In this document: positions 27,128-35,153 of the stretch, one piece after another
Layout of the letters: every line of letters begins with the position of its first letter
How positions within the stretch are numbered: position 1 is the stretch's first letter
DNA from: an uncultured Granulosicoccus sp.
Lineage (GTDB): Bacteria > Pseudomonadota > Gammaproteobacteria > Granulosicoccales > Granulosicoccaceae
Direction of reading: 5' to 3'
Assembly (NCBI GenBank): GCA_937924505.1
Contig: CALDSR010000011.1
Span: 1 to 53,962, forward strand
Length of the DNA: 53,962 nucleotides
Made by a program: the position numbers and the translations under genes
The notes under the pieces: generated by a model
Database searches by the model: none
Seen by the model: only the letters and a program-made list of their open reading frames with translations
Told to the model about the DNA's origin: nothing

Positions 27128-27808
27128 ATGAAAAATGAGGATCGCGAAAAACTCCTGAATCGCATTCGCAAACTCTATGCAATGAGTCGCGAACAGGAGT
27201 CGAGTCCGCATGAGGCGGAAATTGCCTTGCGTCGATGCCAGTCGCTGATGCAGCGATTTGGCATCACGGAAGCAGATCTTGAAACCTCCGAGTTTGGCGT
27301 CAGCACGATCGGCAAACAGTTTCGCGCCATCCCGAGTTATATCGGTGTCATGAGTTCGGCGGTGGCCTTGCTGCATGACTGCGTTTGTGTCGATACCGGA
27401 ACCATCGAATTTCGTGGCTACAGCATTGACACGGAAGTCGCTTCGATGACTTTCGCCTATCTGACCGAATCGATGGAGCAATCATTAAAGTGGAGAAAAA
27501 AATCCGGCTCGGTTGGACCAGGTCGTGCAGCGAGCTTTGATTATCGTGTCGGTTTCGCGATAGCGGTGCTTGAGCGGTGTCGTGCGATCGATTCCGAACG
27601 CAAGCTGGCAGAGGAAAAGGCTCAAGCAACCCAGGTCGCGAGCGCTGGAGGCAGCCTGGTCGTGCGTAAGCTTGCCATGGTCCGTGATGGCTGCCTGCAG
27701 GATGTCCAGATGGGTCGCAAGCGCCGAGTCAGATACCGCAATGGGGACGCACACGTGGCGGGCGCAACGGATGGCAGCAAGGTGTCATTAAATACCCAGA
27801 TAGAGTAG
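27128..27808 (+). CDS. DUF2786 domain protein
   Basis: The 226-residue soluble protein begins REKLLNRIRKLYAMSREQESSPHEAEIALRRCQSLMQRFGITEADL, the DUF2786 signature (a short helical domain found in bacterial and phage proteins with no known activity). The rest has a second region, FRAIPSYIGVMSSAVALLHDCVCVDTGTIEFRGYSIDTEVASMTFAYLTESM, and a basic C-terminus (MGRKRRVRYRN). It contains four Cys without a metal-binding spacing. It lies 45 bases upstream of ffh on the same strand and may be co-transcribed. Function unknown. Confidence 0.8.
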   Translation: MKNEDREKLLNRIRKLYAMSREQESSPHEAEIALRRCQSLMQRFGITEADLETSEFGVSTIGKQFRAIPSYIGVMSSAVALLHDCVCVDTGTIEFRGYSIDTEVASMTFAYLTESMEQSLKWRKKSGSVGPGRAASFDYRVGFAIAVLERCRAIDSERKLAEEKAQATQVASAGGSLVVRKLAMVRDGCLQDVQMGRKRRVRYRNGDAHVAGATDGSKVSLNTQIE

Positions 27809-27853
27809 TGTCCCGAACAGAACCTCACGAGCCAAAAGTGGCGAGACCAGAAC

Positions 27854-29212
27854 ATGTTTGACAATCTTAGTGAACGATTAGGCCGCACGATCAAAAACCT
27901 GCGCGGTCAGGGGCGGCTGACAGAAGACAATATCAAGGACACCTTGCGTGAGGTACGCATGGCGCTCCTTGAAGCTGATGTTGCCTTGCCAGTCGTCAAG
28001 CAGTTGATCGAGTCCATTCGTGTCAAGTCTCTGGGACAGGAAGTCGTTGGCAGCTTGTCACCGGGTCAGGCGCTGATAAAGGTTGTCAACGATGAGCTTG
28101 TTGCCATCATGGGTGATAACGCTGAACCGTTGAATCTGGCGACTCAGCCGCCGGCGGTGGTCTTGATGGCTGGTTTGCAGGGGGCGGGTAAAACGACAAC
28201 GGTCGGTAAGCTTGCGCGTCTGCTCAAAGAACGTGATCGCAAGAAAGTCATGGTCGTCAGCTGTGACGTATACCGACCTGCGGCGATCAAACAACTGGAG
28301 ACACTCGCGGGCAGTGTCGACGCGGTCTTTTTCGATAGTGACCCATCTCAGTCGCCAGTCGATATTGCCAATGCTGCGCTTGCTGCAGCAAAGCAGCAGT
28401 TTGTTGATGTATTACTCGTCGATACCGCGGGTCGTCTGGCCATCGATACCGAAATGATGGATGAGATAAAGGCTCTACACAGTGCCATCAAACCGATTGA
28501 AACACTTTTTGTAGTGGACAGCATGACGGGTCAGGATGCAGCGAATACGGCGGCGGCCTTTGGGGAAGCACTGCCGTTGACCGGTGTAGTGCTGACCAAG
28601 ACCGATGGTGATGCACGGGGCGGTGCGGCCTTGTCGGTGCGTGTTGTCACGGGAAAACCCATCAAGTTTATCGGCGCTGGCGAGAAGACCGATGCGCTCG
28701 AGACCTTTCACCCGGACCGAATTGCCTCACGCATTCTCGGTATGGGCGATGTTGTCAGTCTGGTCGAGGAGGTGACCGCCAAGGTTGATCATGCGAAGGC
28801 GGAAAAATTCGCCAACAAGATGAAAAAGGGCAAGAACTTCGATCTCAATGATCTGAAGGAACAGCTCGAACAGATGGCGAACATGGGGGGCATGGCATCC
28901 TTGCTCGACAAGATGCCGGGGGCGGCGAATATTCCTGATGCTGTCAAGAACAAGACCGATGACAAAGAATTCAAACGCATGATTGCGCTGGTAAATTCAA
29001 TGACGCCTCAGGAGCGTAAGTATCCGGCCATTCTTAAAGGGTCACGCAAGAAGCGCATCGCCGCTGGAGCCGGTCTTCAAGTGCAGGACCTGAATCGCTT
29101 GCTCAAGCAACACCAGCAGATGTCGCGCATGATGAAAAAAATGAGCAAGGGTGGCATGGCTAAAATGATGCGTGGCATGAAAGGTCAAATGCCACCCGGT
29201 ATGGGGTTTTAA
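27854..29212 (+). CDS. ffh: Signal recognition particle protein Ffh (SRP54)
   Basis: Ffh binds 4.5S RNA and signal sequences of membrane proteins and delivers ribosomes to FtsY. The 452-residue GTPase shows the N domain (FDNLSERLGRTIKNLRGQGRLTEDNIKDTLREVRMALLEADVALPVVK), G1 GLQGAGKTTT at residues 107-116, G3 DTAGRL, G4 TKTDGDARGGAAL, and a methionine-rich M domain (MMKKMSKGGMAKMMRGMKGQMPPGMGF). The last stretch alone has eight Met. The stop lies six bases from the convergent nadE stop. The 4.5S RNA gene was not found in the window. Confidence 0.97.
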   Translation: MFDNLSERLGRTIKNLRGQGRLTEDNIKDTLREVRMALLEADVALPVVKQLIESIRVKSLGQEVVGSLSPGQALIKVVNDELVAIMGDNAEPLNLATQPPAVVLMAGLQGAGKTTTVGKLARLLKERDRKKVMVVSCDVYRPAAIKQLETLAGSVDAVFFDSDPSQSPVDIANAALAAAKQQFVDVLLVDTAGRLAIDTEMMDEIKALHSAIKPIETLFVVDSMTGQDAANTAAAFGEALPLTGVVLTKTDGDARGGAALSVRVVTGKPIKFIGAGEKTDALETFHPDRIASRILGMGDVVSLVEEVTAKVDHAKAEKFANKMKKGKNFDLNDLKEQLEQMANMGGMASLLDKMPGAANIPDAVKNKTDDKEFKRMIALVNSMTPQERKYPAILKGSRKKRIAAGAGLQVQDLNRLLKQHQQMSRMMKKMSKGGMAKMMRGMKGQMPPGMGF

Positions 29213-29218
29213 CGACGT

Positions 29219-31231
29219 CTAGGAACGATCTGCCGCCCAGGCATCAATGTCTTTAAGCCAGGTATCTGGTTTTGCATCAGATGGCATGCGCCAATCACCA
29301 CGTGGCGACAAAGCGACGTTACCGACTTTTGGTCCGTCGGCAGTGCACGATCTTTTAAACTGCTGCGAGAAAAATCGCCAGATGAACGTGCGAAACCATT
29401 TTACGAGTGTTGTATCGTCGTAGCTTGATTCAGGAAACGCAACACGTGCCAGATCAAGGATGCGCGATGCTCGTGCTCCGTGACGTACGAAGTGGTACAG
29501 GAAGAAGTCGTGCAGTTCGTATGGGCCAATGGTTTCTTCGGTTAGTTGTGCGATCTGGCCACTCGCATCACTTGGCAGGAGCTCAGGTGATATCGGCGTA
29601 TCAAGAATGGCGAATAGTACTTTCCGCAAGTTATCCGCATCACTCCATGTGCTTGCACGTTCGTTGGCAACCCAGCGAATGACAAACTGGATCAAGGTTT
29701 TGGGGACACCCGCATTGACGTCATACATGGCAATGTGATCCCCGGCATAGGTTGACCATCCGAGCGCTTTCTCGGATAAGTCGCCTGTCCCGACTACCAG
29801 GCCACCCTGTTGATTGGCGAGCGTCATCAGTAACAACGTCCGCAGGCGTGCCTGAACGTTTTCTAAAGTGACATCGCCCAATGCGGGCTCGCTGCGCAAT
29901 TTGTCAATTAATTCCTCGACATTGTTGGCGCCCTTGATTGCCGGGTGATCAATTGCAGCCAGTACGGTGCGGCTTGCTTCAGAAATACTGATCGTCTCGA
30001 AACTCGCGTCGAGTGATTTTGCAAGTATTTCGGCATTGTTACGCGTTCCCTCCGAGGTGCCAAAGCCCGGCATCGTTATGCAGACAAGGTCGCTGCGATC
30101 CTGTCCGGCCAGATCCAAAGCGGCCGCTGCAACCAGAGCCGCGTGGCTGGAATCAAGACCGCCGGAGACGCCCAGTATCAATTTTGGTTTGCCAATGGCC
30201 GCCATGCGCGTGGCGAGTGCATTGCTCTGGATTTCAAACATTTCCCAACAGCGGTTGGCCAGTGTGACTGGATCTCGTGGCAGGAAGGGTGTAGGCGATA
30301 CTTCGCGCACCAGACCTTCGGCTTCCCTGGACGCAAACGGGATGTAACGATAGTCGGCGTTGTTCAAGGCAGCGCAGTCACCAAAGGTACTTGTTGAGCG
30401 TCGTTCATAGCCGAGCAGTTCAAGATCGATATCCTGAACAATCAACTGTCCGGTTCTCTGAAAGCGTTGAGATTGACAGAGAACGTTGCCGTTTTCACAG
30501 ATAAACGCATCGGCATCGAAACTGACATCAGTTGATGATTCGCCGGGACCCGCTGCCACATAGACATAGGCGCATTTGCCTCGATCCGAGGCTGCGCTCG
30601 CCAGCAAGCGCCTGAGTTCAGCCTTGCCGATCGTGAAATTTGATGCAGACAGATTACAAATAACGTTTGCGCCCGCTGACACCTGTTGTGCATGCGGTGG
30701 GTCCTGAACCCAAAGATCTTCGCAAATTTCGACACCGACGATAAAATCGTTAAGCGAACTCTTGAAAAGGACATCCAGACCAAAGTCCGCTGTATGTCTG
30801 CCGACGTCAATTGTGCTGTAGGGTGCCACATCAAAGCCACTGCGAAACCAACGGGCTTCTTCGAACTCACGATAGTTCGGAAGATAGGCTTTGGGTATGA
30901 CGCCAAGCAATTCGCCGCCGGCAATCGCAACCGCACAATTGTACAAGCCGCCGGCCATTCTAAGCGGTGCCCCGACAATTGCCATGCTCTGCAATCCTTT
31001 GCTGGCATCGACAAGTTCAACCAGGGACGCCTCGCAGGCATCGAGCAGGGCGGTGCTCAGCACCAGGTCGCGTATGCTGTAGCCGCTGAGGCCGAGTTCC
31101 GGAAACGTCACTACATGTACACCTGCGCTGTCCGCCTCGCGCCACAGATTCAGGGTGCGATCACGGTTCAGGTCCATATCGGCAACAGCTGTCAAGGGAA
31201 CAGCCGCGGCAACTCTTGCGTAACCTTTCAT
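29219..31231 (-). CDS. nadE: Glutamine-dependent NAD+ synthetase, long type
   Basis: The 670-residue enzyme amidates nicotinate adenine dinucleotide with glutamine-derived ammonia. The N-terminal nitrilase-type glutaminase has the triad set: Glu in FPELGLSGYS, Lys in PKAYLPNYREFEEARWF, Cys in GVEICEDLW. The C-terminal synthetase has the ATP loop SGGLDSS at 356-362 and GTGDLSEKALGWSTYAGDH. Its length is that of the Mycobacterium tuberculosis type (679 residues), longer than the roughly 540-residue glutaminase-type and 275-residue ammonia-type enzymes of many gammaproteobacteria. No Shine-Dalgarno element precedes the ATG, and a TATAAT lies only six bases upstream. Confidence 0.95.
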   Translation of the reverse strand: MKGYARVAAAVPLTAVADMDLNRDRTLNLWREADSAGVHVVTFPELGLSGYSIRDLVLSTALLDACEASLVELVDASKGLQSMAIVGAPLRMAGGLYNCAVAIAGGELLGVIPKAYLPNYREFEEARWFRSGFDVAPYSTIDVGRHTADFGLDVLFKSSLNDFIVGVEICEDLWVQDPPHAQQVSAGANVICNLSASNFTIGKAELRRLLASAASDRGKCAYVYVAAGPGESSTDVSFDADAFICENGNVLCQSQRFQRTGQLIVQDIDLELLGYERRSTSTFGDCAALNNADYRYIPFASREAEGLVREVSPTPFLPRDPVTLANRCWEMFEIQSNALATRMAAIGKPKLILGVSGGLDSSHAALVAAAALDLAGQDRSDLVCITMPGFGTSEGTRNNAEILAKSLDASFETISISEASRTVLAAIDHPAIKGANNVEELIDKLRSEPALGDVTLENVQARLRTLLLMTLANQQGGLVVGTGDLSEKALGWSTYAGDHIAMYDVNAGVPKTLIQFVIRWVANERASTWSDADNLRKVLFAILDTPISPELLPSDASGQIAQLTEETIGPYELHDFFLYHFVRHGARASRILDLARVAFPESSYDDTTLVKWFRTFIWRFFSQQFKRSCTADGPKVGNVALSPRGDWRMPSDAKPDTWLKDIDAWAADRS

Positions 31232-31237
31232 GAATCA

Positions 31238-31243
31238 ATTATA
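31238..31243 (-). promoter_or_regulatory. Possible -10 element giving a leaderless nadE mRNA
   Basis: On the minus strand TATAAT (31243 to 31238) ends six bases before the nadE ATG, which would place the transcription start at or next to the A of ATG. A -35 match is poor. The lack of a Shine-Dalgarno element fits leaderless translation. Confidence 0.35.
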
Positions 31244-31303
31244 AGCCTCGAACAAGCAATAGATCTGCGCATATCCTGTGCCAGACAGTATCAAAGTTAA
31301 AAA

Positions 31304-32089
31304 ATGCCGATAAATCCGCTGAATGAGCCGTTTCGCATCGGCATTCGACCCTTGTCGCCAGATAACTGGCTTGTCGTTGACGAGCGCCTTGCAAGTTATC
31401 GGGCCCAGAAAATCGCCTTGCTCGATACCGCATTTTCGACGGTGTATGCGACGACTGAGGGTATGCTAGACAGCGAATCAGAGGTGTTGGATGCAGTACG
31501 ACACTGGTTACAGACACATGCCCCCGATGCACTGACTGGCTTTGTTGAAACGGAAATGCGTTCACCGTTGGTCCAGGCTTGCCTGATGATCAATGAAGAT
31601 ATTGCGATCATGCGGCGCACCAGTGAGGGTTGGAAACTGGGTTGTGGCTGTATCTGTTTCCCATCCCTTTGGAAGATCGCTGACAAGGTGGGACGAGTGC
31701 TAGCTGATGTTCATTCACCGGTTCCGGGATTTGGTCGCGGCACAAGGCAGGCAAGAGTCATTGAAAGGATGTTCGACAATTTGCGCGAGAATGAACCAGT
31801 CGTTCGTTTTAACTACTCGGTGCATGACCACGCCACGTTACATTTGTCCGATAGTCGCGAATCACGCGCGCAGCCGCTGGCGGACGCCGTGACGAAATCA
31901 CATTATATTCGTGGCGAACGGCAGACATTGACACGTATGCCTGGCTCGGGCGACGTGGTTTTCACGATCGATACCAGTCATCAGCAAATCAGTGAGATGA
32001 ATGACAAGGAGCGCCGAACTATCGAGTCCCATCTTTCGCGCCTGTCGGGTGAAGAGTTGCTTTACAAAGGTTTTGTGAAGGAGAAGTAA
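31304..32089 (+). CDS. DUF3445 (haem-dependent oxidative N-demethylase alpha-like) protein
   Basis: The 261-residue protein shows the DUF3445/HODM pattern: IGIRPLSPDNWLVVDERLASYRAQKIALL near the N-terminus, a central GCGCICFPSLWKIADKVGRVLADVHSPVPGFG, then RFNYSVHDHATLHL and RGERQTLTRMPGSGDVVFTIDTSHQQIS toward the end. In characterised relatives this fold binds haem and, with partner subunits, demethylates dimethylamine-type substrates. No partner subunit gene is adjacent, so the substrate and even the activity are open. It is divergent from nadE across 72 bases and 169 bases upstream of the ABC locus. The gap to the ABC gene holds a small GGGC/GCCC hairpin at 32103-32117 and no clear promoter. 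Confidence 0.75.
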   Translation: MPINPLNEPFRIGIRPLSPDNWLVVDERLASYRAQKIALLDTAFSTVYATTEGMLDSESEVLDAVRHWLQTHAPDALTGFVETEMRSPLVQACLMINEDIAIMRRTSEGWKLGCGCICFPSLWKIADKVGRVLADVHSPVPGFGRGTRQARVIERMFDNLRENEPVVRFNYSVHDHATLHLSDSRESRAQPLADAVTKSHYIRGERQTLTRMPGSGDVVFTIDTSHQQISEMNDKERRTIESHLSRLSGEELLYKGFVKEK

Positions 32090-32258
32090 TGAAAAGGATG
32101 TCGGGCCATTTTTGCCCATCCAGATCCGTTGCAGCCCCGAATCAAACTCACTGAAGTGTATGATCCTGAATCTACGGTTGTTCACAAACAGGGCTGTATC
32201 AGGAGAGTGGATAGCGCCCTCTGGCAATACCCCTAATGGATTTAATAAGTGAATTGAA

Positions 32259-33209
32259 ATGAGTGTCAATAGCGAAGAACTCTCCACACAGTTGTCTCCT
32301 GATCTGTCCTCGGAGATTCTCGGCTTCCATTCGATAGCCAAGTCATTCGGTGCGGTACGGGTGCTGGAGGACCTGAACCTGTCGGTCAAGCAGGGTGAAG
32401 TCTATGGTTTTCTCGGTCGAAACGGTGCGGGAAAATCTACAGCCATTCGAATCATGATGGGGATAACGGGGCCGGATCGTGGTGAAGTTCATCTCTTTGG
32501 TCAAACACTCGGCAGAGATGTTATTCCGCTGCGTCAGCGTATTGGTTACGTTGCGCAGGAACAACACATGTATCCATGGATGACGCCGCGGGCGCTGGCG
32601 CGTTTTGTCAGTGGTTTTTATCCGCGTTGGGACAAGACATTATATGAACAGCTTCTGCGTGATTTCGATTTGCCGCCCAAGCGTCGAGTCGGCACGTTCT
32701 CGGGTGGCATGAAAGCCAAGCTTGCCTTGTCGCTGGCGGTGGCCACTCGACCTGATCTTTTGGTGCTCGATGAACCCACCGCGGGGATGGATCCGGTCGC
32801 TCGTCGAGAATTTCTTGATCTTGTTCGGGAGCAGGCAAGACGAGACGGCGCCACAACATTTTTCTCCACCCATCTTATTGATGAAATTGAAGCGATTGCT
32901 GATCGTATTGGAATCGTTGAATCGGGTCAGACAATGTACGAAGGCCGTCTTGACCCATTGCGTAATAGCATCGCAACGTTTTCAATCGCGGAAGATTATC
33001 CGGACGCGTCAATTCATCCCGGTGAGTTCTACAACGATTGTCTTGGTATCTTGCAGAGAGGTGTCCGTCGAGGCAGGCGCTTTGTTACGTTGCATTTTCG
33101 TGGAAACGTAGCACCGGGCATTGATCAACAACTTGCACCCGGTTGGCGTCAAGATGAGATGAGTCTCGAGGATGTCTTCATCGCCGTGGTTCAGCGAGTC
33201 GATGGCTAA
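32259..33209 (+). CDS. ABC transporter ATP-binding protein of the permease-peptidase locus
   Basis: The 316-residue ATPase has Walker A GRNGAGKS at 53-60, a Q-loop in RIGYVAQEQHMYPWMTPR, signature FSGGMKAKLALS, Walker B LLVLDEPTAGMDP, and an H-loop FFSTHLIDEIEAI. This is the DrrA/CcmA-type layout used with ABC-2 permeases. About 90 extra C-terminal residues end in MSLEDVFIAVV, also usual in that group. Six bases separate its stop from the first permease ATG, and the second permease overlaps the first, so ATPase and two membrane subunits form one operon. The first 25 residues before ILGFHSIAKSFG are poorly conserved. Confidence 0.93.
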   Translation: MSVNSEELSTQLSPDLSSEILGFHSIAKSFGAVRVLEDLNLSVKQGEVYGFLGRNGAGKSTAIRIMMGITGPDRGEVHLFGQTLGRDVIPLRQRIGYVAQEQHMYPWMTPRALARFVSGFYPRWDKTLYEQLLRDFDLPPKRRVGTFSGGMKAKLALSLAVATRPDLLVLDEPTAGMDPVARREFLDLVREQARRDGATTFFSTHLIDEIEAIADRIGIVESGQTMYEGRLDPLRNSIATFSIAEDYPDASIHPGEFYNDCLGILQRGVRRGRRFVTLHFRGNVAPGIDQQLAPGWRQDEMSLEDVFIAVVQRVDG

Positions 33210-33215
33210 TTCTTG

Positions 33216-35153
33216 ATGGCGACTTATTCCCTTCTGGCCAAAGATCTGCGCGAGCACGGCCTGGCAGCCCTCGCATTGTTGTTTGGATCATTTACGACAG
33301 TTCTTGTGGCCCTTCTGCAGAATCAGACAGCGGCTTACAGCATGAGTCCGTTCGAGGTTGTACGCTTTGCCTTGCTGACCTTGTTTCCGCTGGTTGCCAT
33401 CATGCTTGGCAATCGCTTGTTTGTACGTGAGTACATGAGTGGCACGCGATTGTTTGTAGAAGCATTGCCGGTTGGTTTGCTCTTGCCGCTGATCCTCAAA
33501 TACCTGCTGGGCCTGACTTATCTATTGCTACTGATGGTTGTGGTTGTGGGTAGTTCAGCACTGGTGGCTGGGGTTGCCGATGATGCCACACTGCAGTATG
33601 CAAGCCTGATGTTCGCCAAAAGCGCAGTGATCGTGTTGTTGTACTGGAGCATCAGTTTCTGTTTCAGCATGTGTGGCTTTCTGAGAGTAGCCATGTACCT
33701 GACGCTAGCCGCTACAACGCTAATGTTGATCAACACACCCAGTATAGATACATCACGCGTTCCTCCCATGGATCTAATGGATCGCGATTTCTTTGTTTAT
33801 GAGCGTGACGTTGTGCCGGTGCGAGCAATGATTGGTACTGTTGTCATCTCGGCCGTCTTTACATTGGTCGGGTTTCTGGTGGCCCGACTTGGCGAAGGGT
33901 CGGTTGCGGCCCGTCTTGCCAAGCCAATGTCGCGGCGCGACTACGTGGTACTTGGTGTACTTGTCATGGCTGGCTTCGGTGTCTGGTCTGCCTTGCAGCA
34001 ACGACTTGAGCGCGAAAGCTTTGAATTTACCAATAGTGCTGTTATTCGTATCGATGAACCGCGCCTTTCAGTTTCCTATCTTTCGACCGAGTACGAATCC
34101 AGCGCGCAGGCTGTTGTCTCGAGACTTGAGAACACCTTACTCGGAATGCAGGCTGCACTGGGGTTGCCTCACCTGGCTCCTGTTCGTGTCTCATTGTTTC
34201 CAGACAAGGACAAACACGACATTGAGTACGCGACCATAGATGGCGCCTTTTTTGGCGGCAACTGGTTGGAGCATGATGACTACGATGACATGATCATGGA
34301 TTCGGTCATCCTGCACGGCTTGTTGAGTTCAACAACGGGTGGTCGTGCGGTCTTCGAACCTTACCACTGGGTGTTGGACGGGTTTACGCGGTGGTGGGTT
34401 GAACAGGGGCAGGGTCCGATCAATCCTATGCATCGAGACGAGTTGCTGGCTCGAGCCCTGTTTGCCCTTGGCCGTGACAAGCGTGTAACCGAGCTTGTAT
34501 TGCATTGGCAATTGACAGCTGATCGATTCGCCTACCCGACTGCCGAAGCGCTGGCTTGGTCCGCGATGGCGTACCTTGAAGAGCTAAAAGGACGTGAAGT
34601 GGTCATAGCACTTTCGCGGCAGTTTTTGGTCAAGAGAATTGCACCGACCAGTGTGGCCAGTTTTCAGGATCGTCAGATTTCGGCGGTTGCCCGATTTGAG
34701 TCGGTTACTGGTTTGCAATGGGATGATTTTACCGAGCAGTGGACGCAGTGGTTGATCGCTGAAGGGAGCAAGCCCAATGTTATGAAACGATTGGCCTTTA
34801 TTCCACCTTTTGCGGGACGAGTCACACCAAGCAGCGATGGAGGTGTTCACAGTCTTGTTGGCCATTACGAGTTGATTACTGGTGATGAAGCTGCACACTG
34901 GGACAAGGCCATGGTCGACAGTGCTGCGAGTATTAGTGGCTGCGCGATGAAACATAGCCTTCTGGGTCCCTTTGACGACGAATTTGATGTCACGAAAGAC
35001 GATGCCGACCTACAAGAATGTACGCTTGATGCAGAGCACCGACTGTTCAGCTTTTATGCGCCTGGAGATCGTGTATTTGTCGCGCTGGATTTCATCACGG
35101 AAGAGTTTCACCAGCCGATTCGTTTGCATGCAGAGCGAGTAACCGTTCCATGA
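33216..35153 (+). CDS. ABC-2-type membrane subunit fused to a degenerate gluzincin-like domain
   Basis: The 645-residue protein has about six or seven hydrophobic segments in residues 10-265 (AALALLFGSFTTVLVALLQ, FALLTLFPLVAIMLGNRLFV, LLLPLILKYLLGLTYLLLLMVVVVGSSALV, IVLLYWSISFCFSM, LTLAATTLMLIN, TVVISAVFTLVGFLVARL, VVLGVLVMAGFGVWSAL). An extracytoplasmic domain of about 380 residues follows. That domain parallels the paralogue downstream: VILHGLLSS stands where HEAAH is expected (His 367, Gly 368, Ser 371) and WVLDGFTRWW stands for the Glu-helix (Asp 388). Later regions AEALAWSAMAYLEELKGREVV and ARFESVTGLQWDDFTEQW also align. Zinc binding is therefore probably lost. ATG 33216 is preferred over TTG 33213. 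I know of no characterised homologue. Confidence 0.8.
   Translation: MATYSLLAKDLREHGLAALALLFGSFTTVLVALLQNQTAAYSMSPFEVVRFALLTLFPLVAIMLGNRLFVREYMSGTRLFVEALPVGLLLPLILKYLLGLTYLLLLMVVVVGSSALVAGVADDATLQYASLMFAKSAVIVLLYWSISFCFSMCGFLRVAMYLTLAATTLMLINTPSIDTSRVPPMDLMDRDFFVYERDVVPVRAMIGTVVISAVFTLVGFLVARLGEGSVAARLAKPMSRRDYVVLGVLVMAGFGVWSALQQRLERESFEFTNSAVIRIDEPRLSVSYLSTEYESSAQAVVSRLENTLLGMQAALGLPHLAPVRVSLFPDKDKHDIEYATIDGAFFGGNWLEHDDYDDMIMDSVILHGLLSSTTGGRAVFEPYHWVLDGFTRWWVEQGQGPINPMHRDELLARALFALGRDKRVTELVLHWQLTADRFAYPTAEALAWSAMAYLEELKGREVVIALSRQFLVKRIAPTSVASFQDRQISAVARFESVTGLQWDDFTEQWTQWLIAEGSKPNVMKRLAFIPPFAGRVTPSSDGGVHSLVGHYELITGDEAAHWDKAMVDSAASISGCAMKHSLLGPFDDEFDVTKDDADLQECTLDAEHRLFSFYAPGDRVFVALDFITEEFHQPIRLHAERVTVP

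Noticed and set aside
32103..32117. Terminator after the DUF3445 gene
   Set aside because: The GGGC/GCCC stem is four base pairs with the T run inside the loop, not after the stem.
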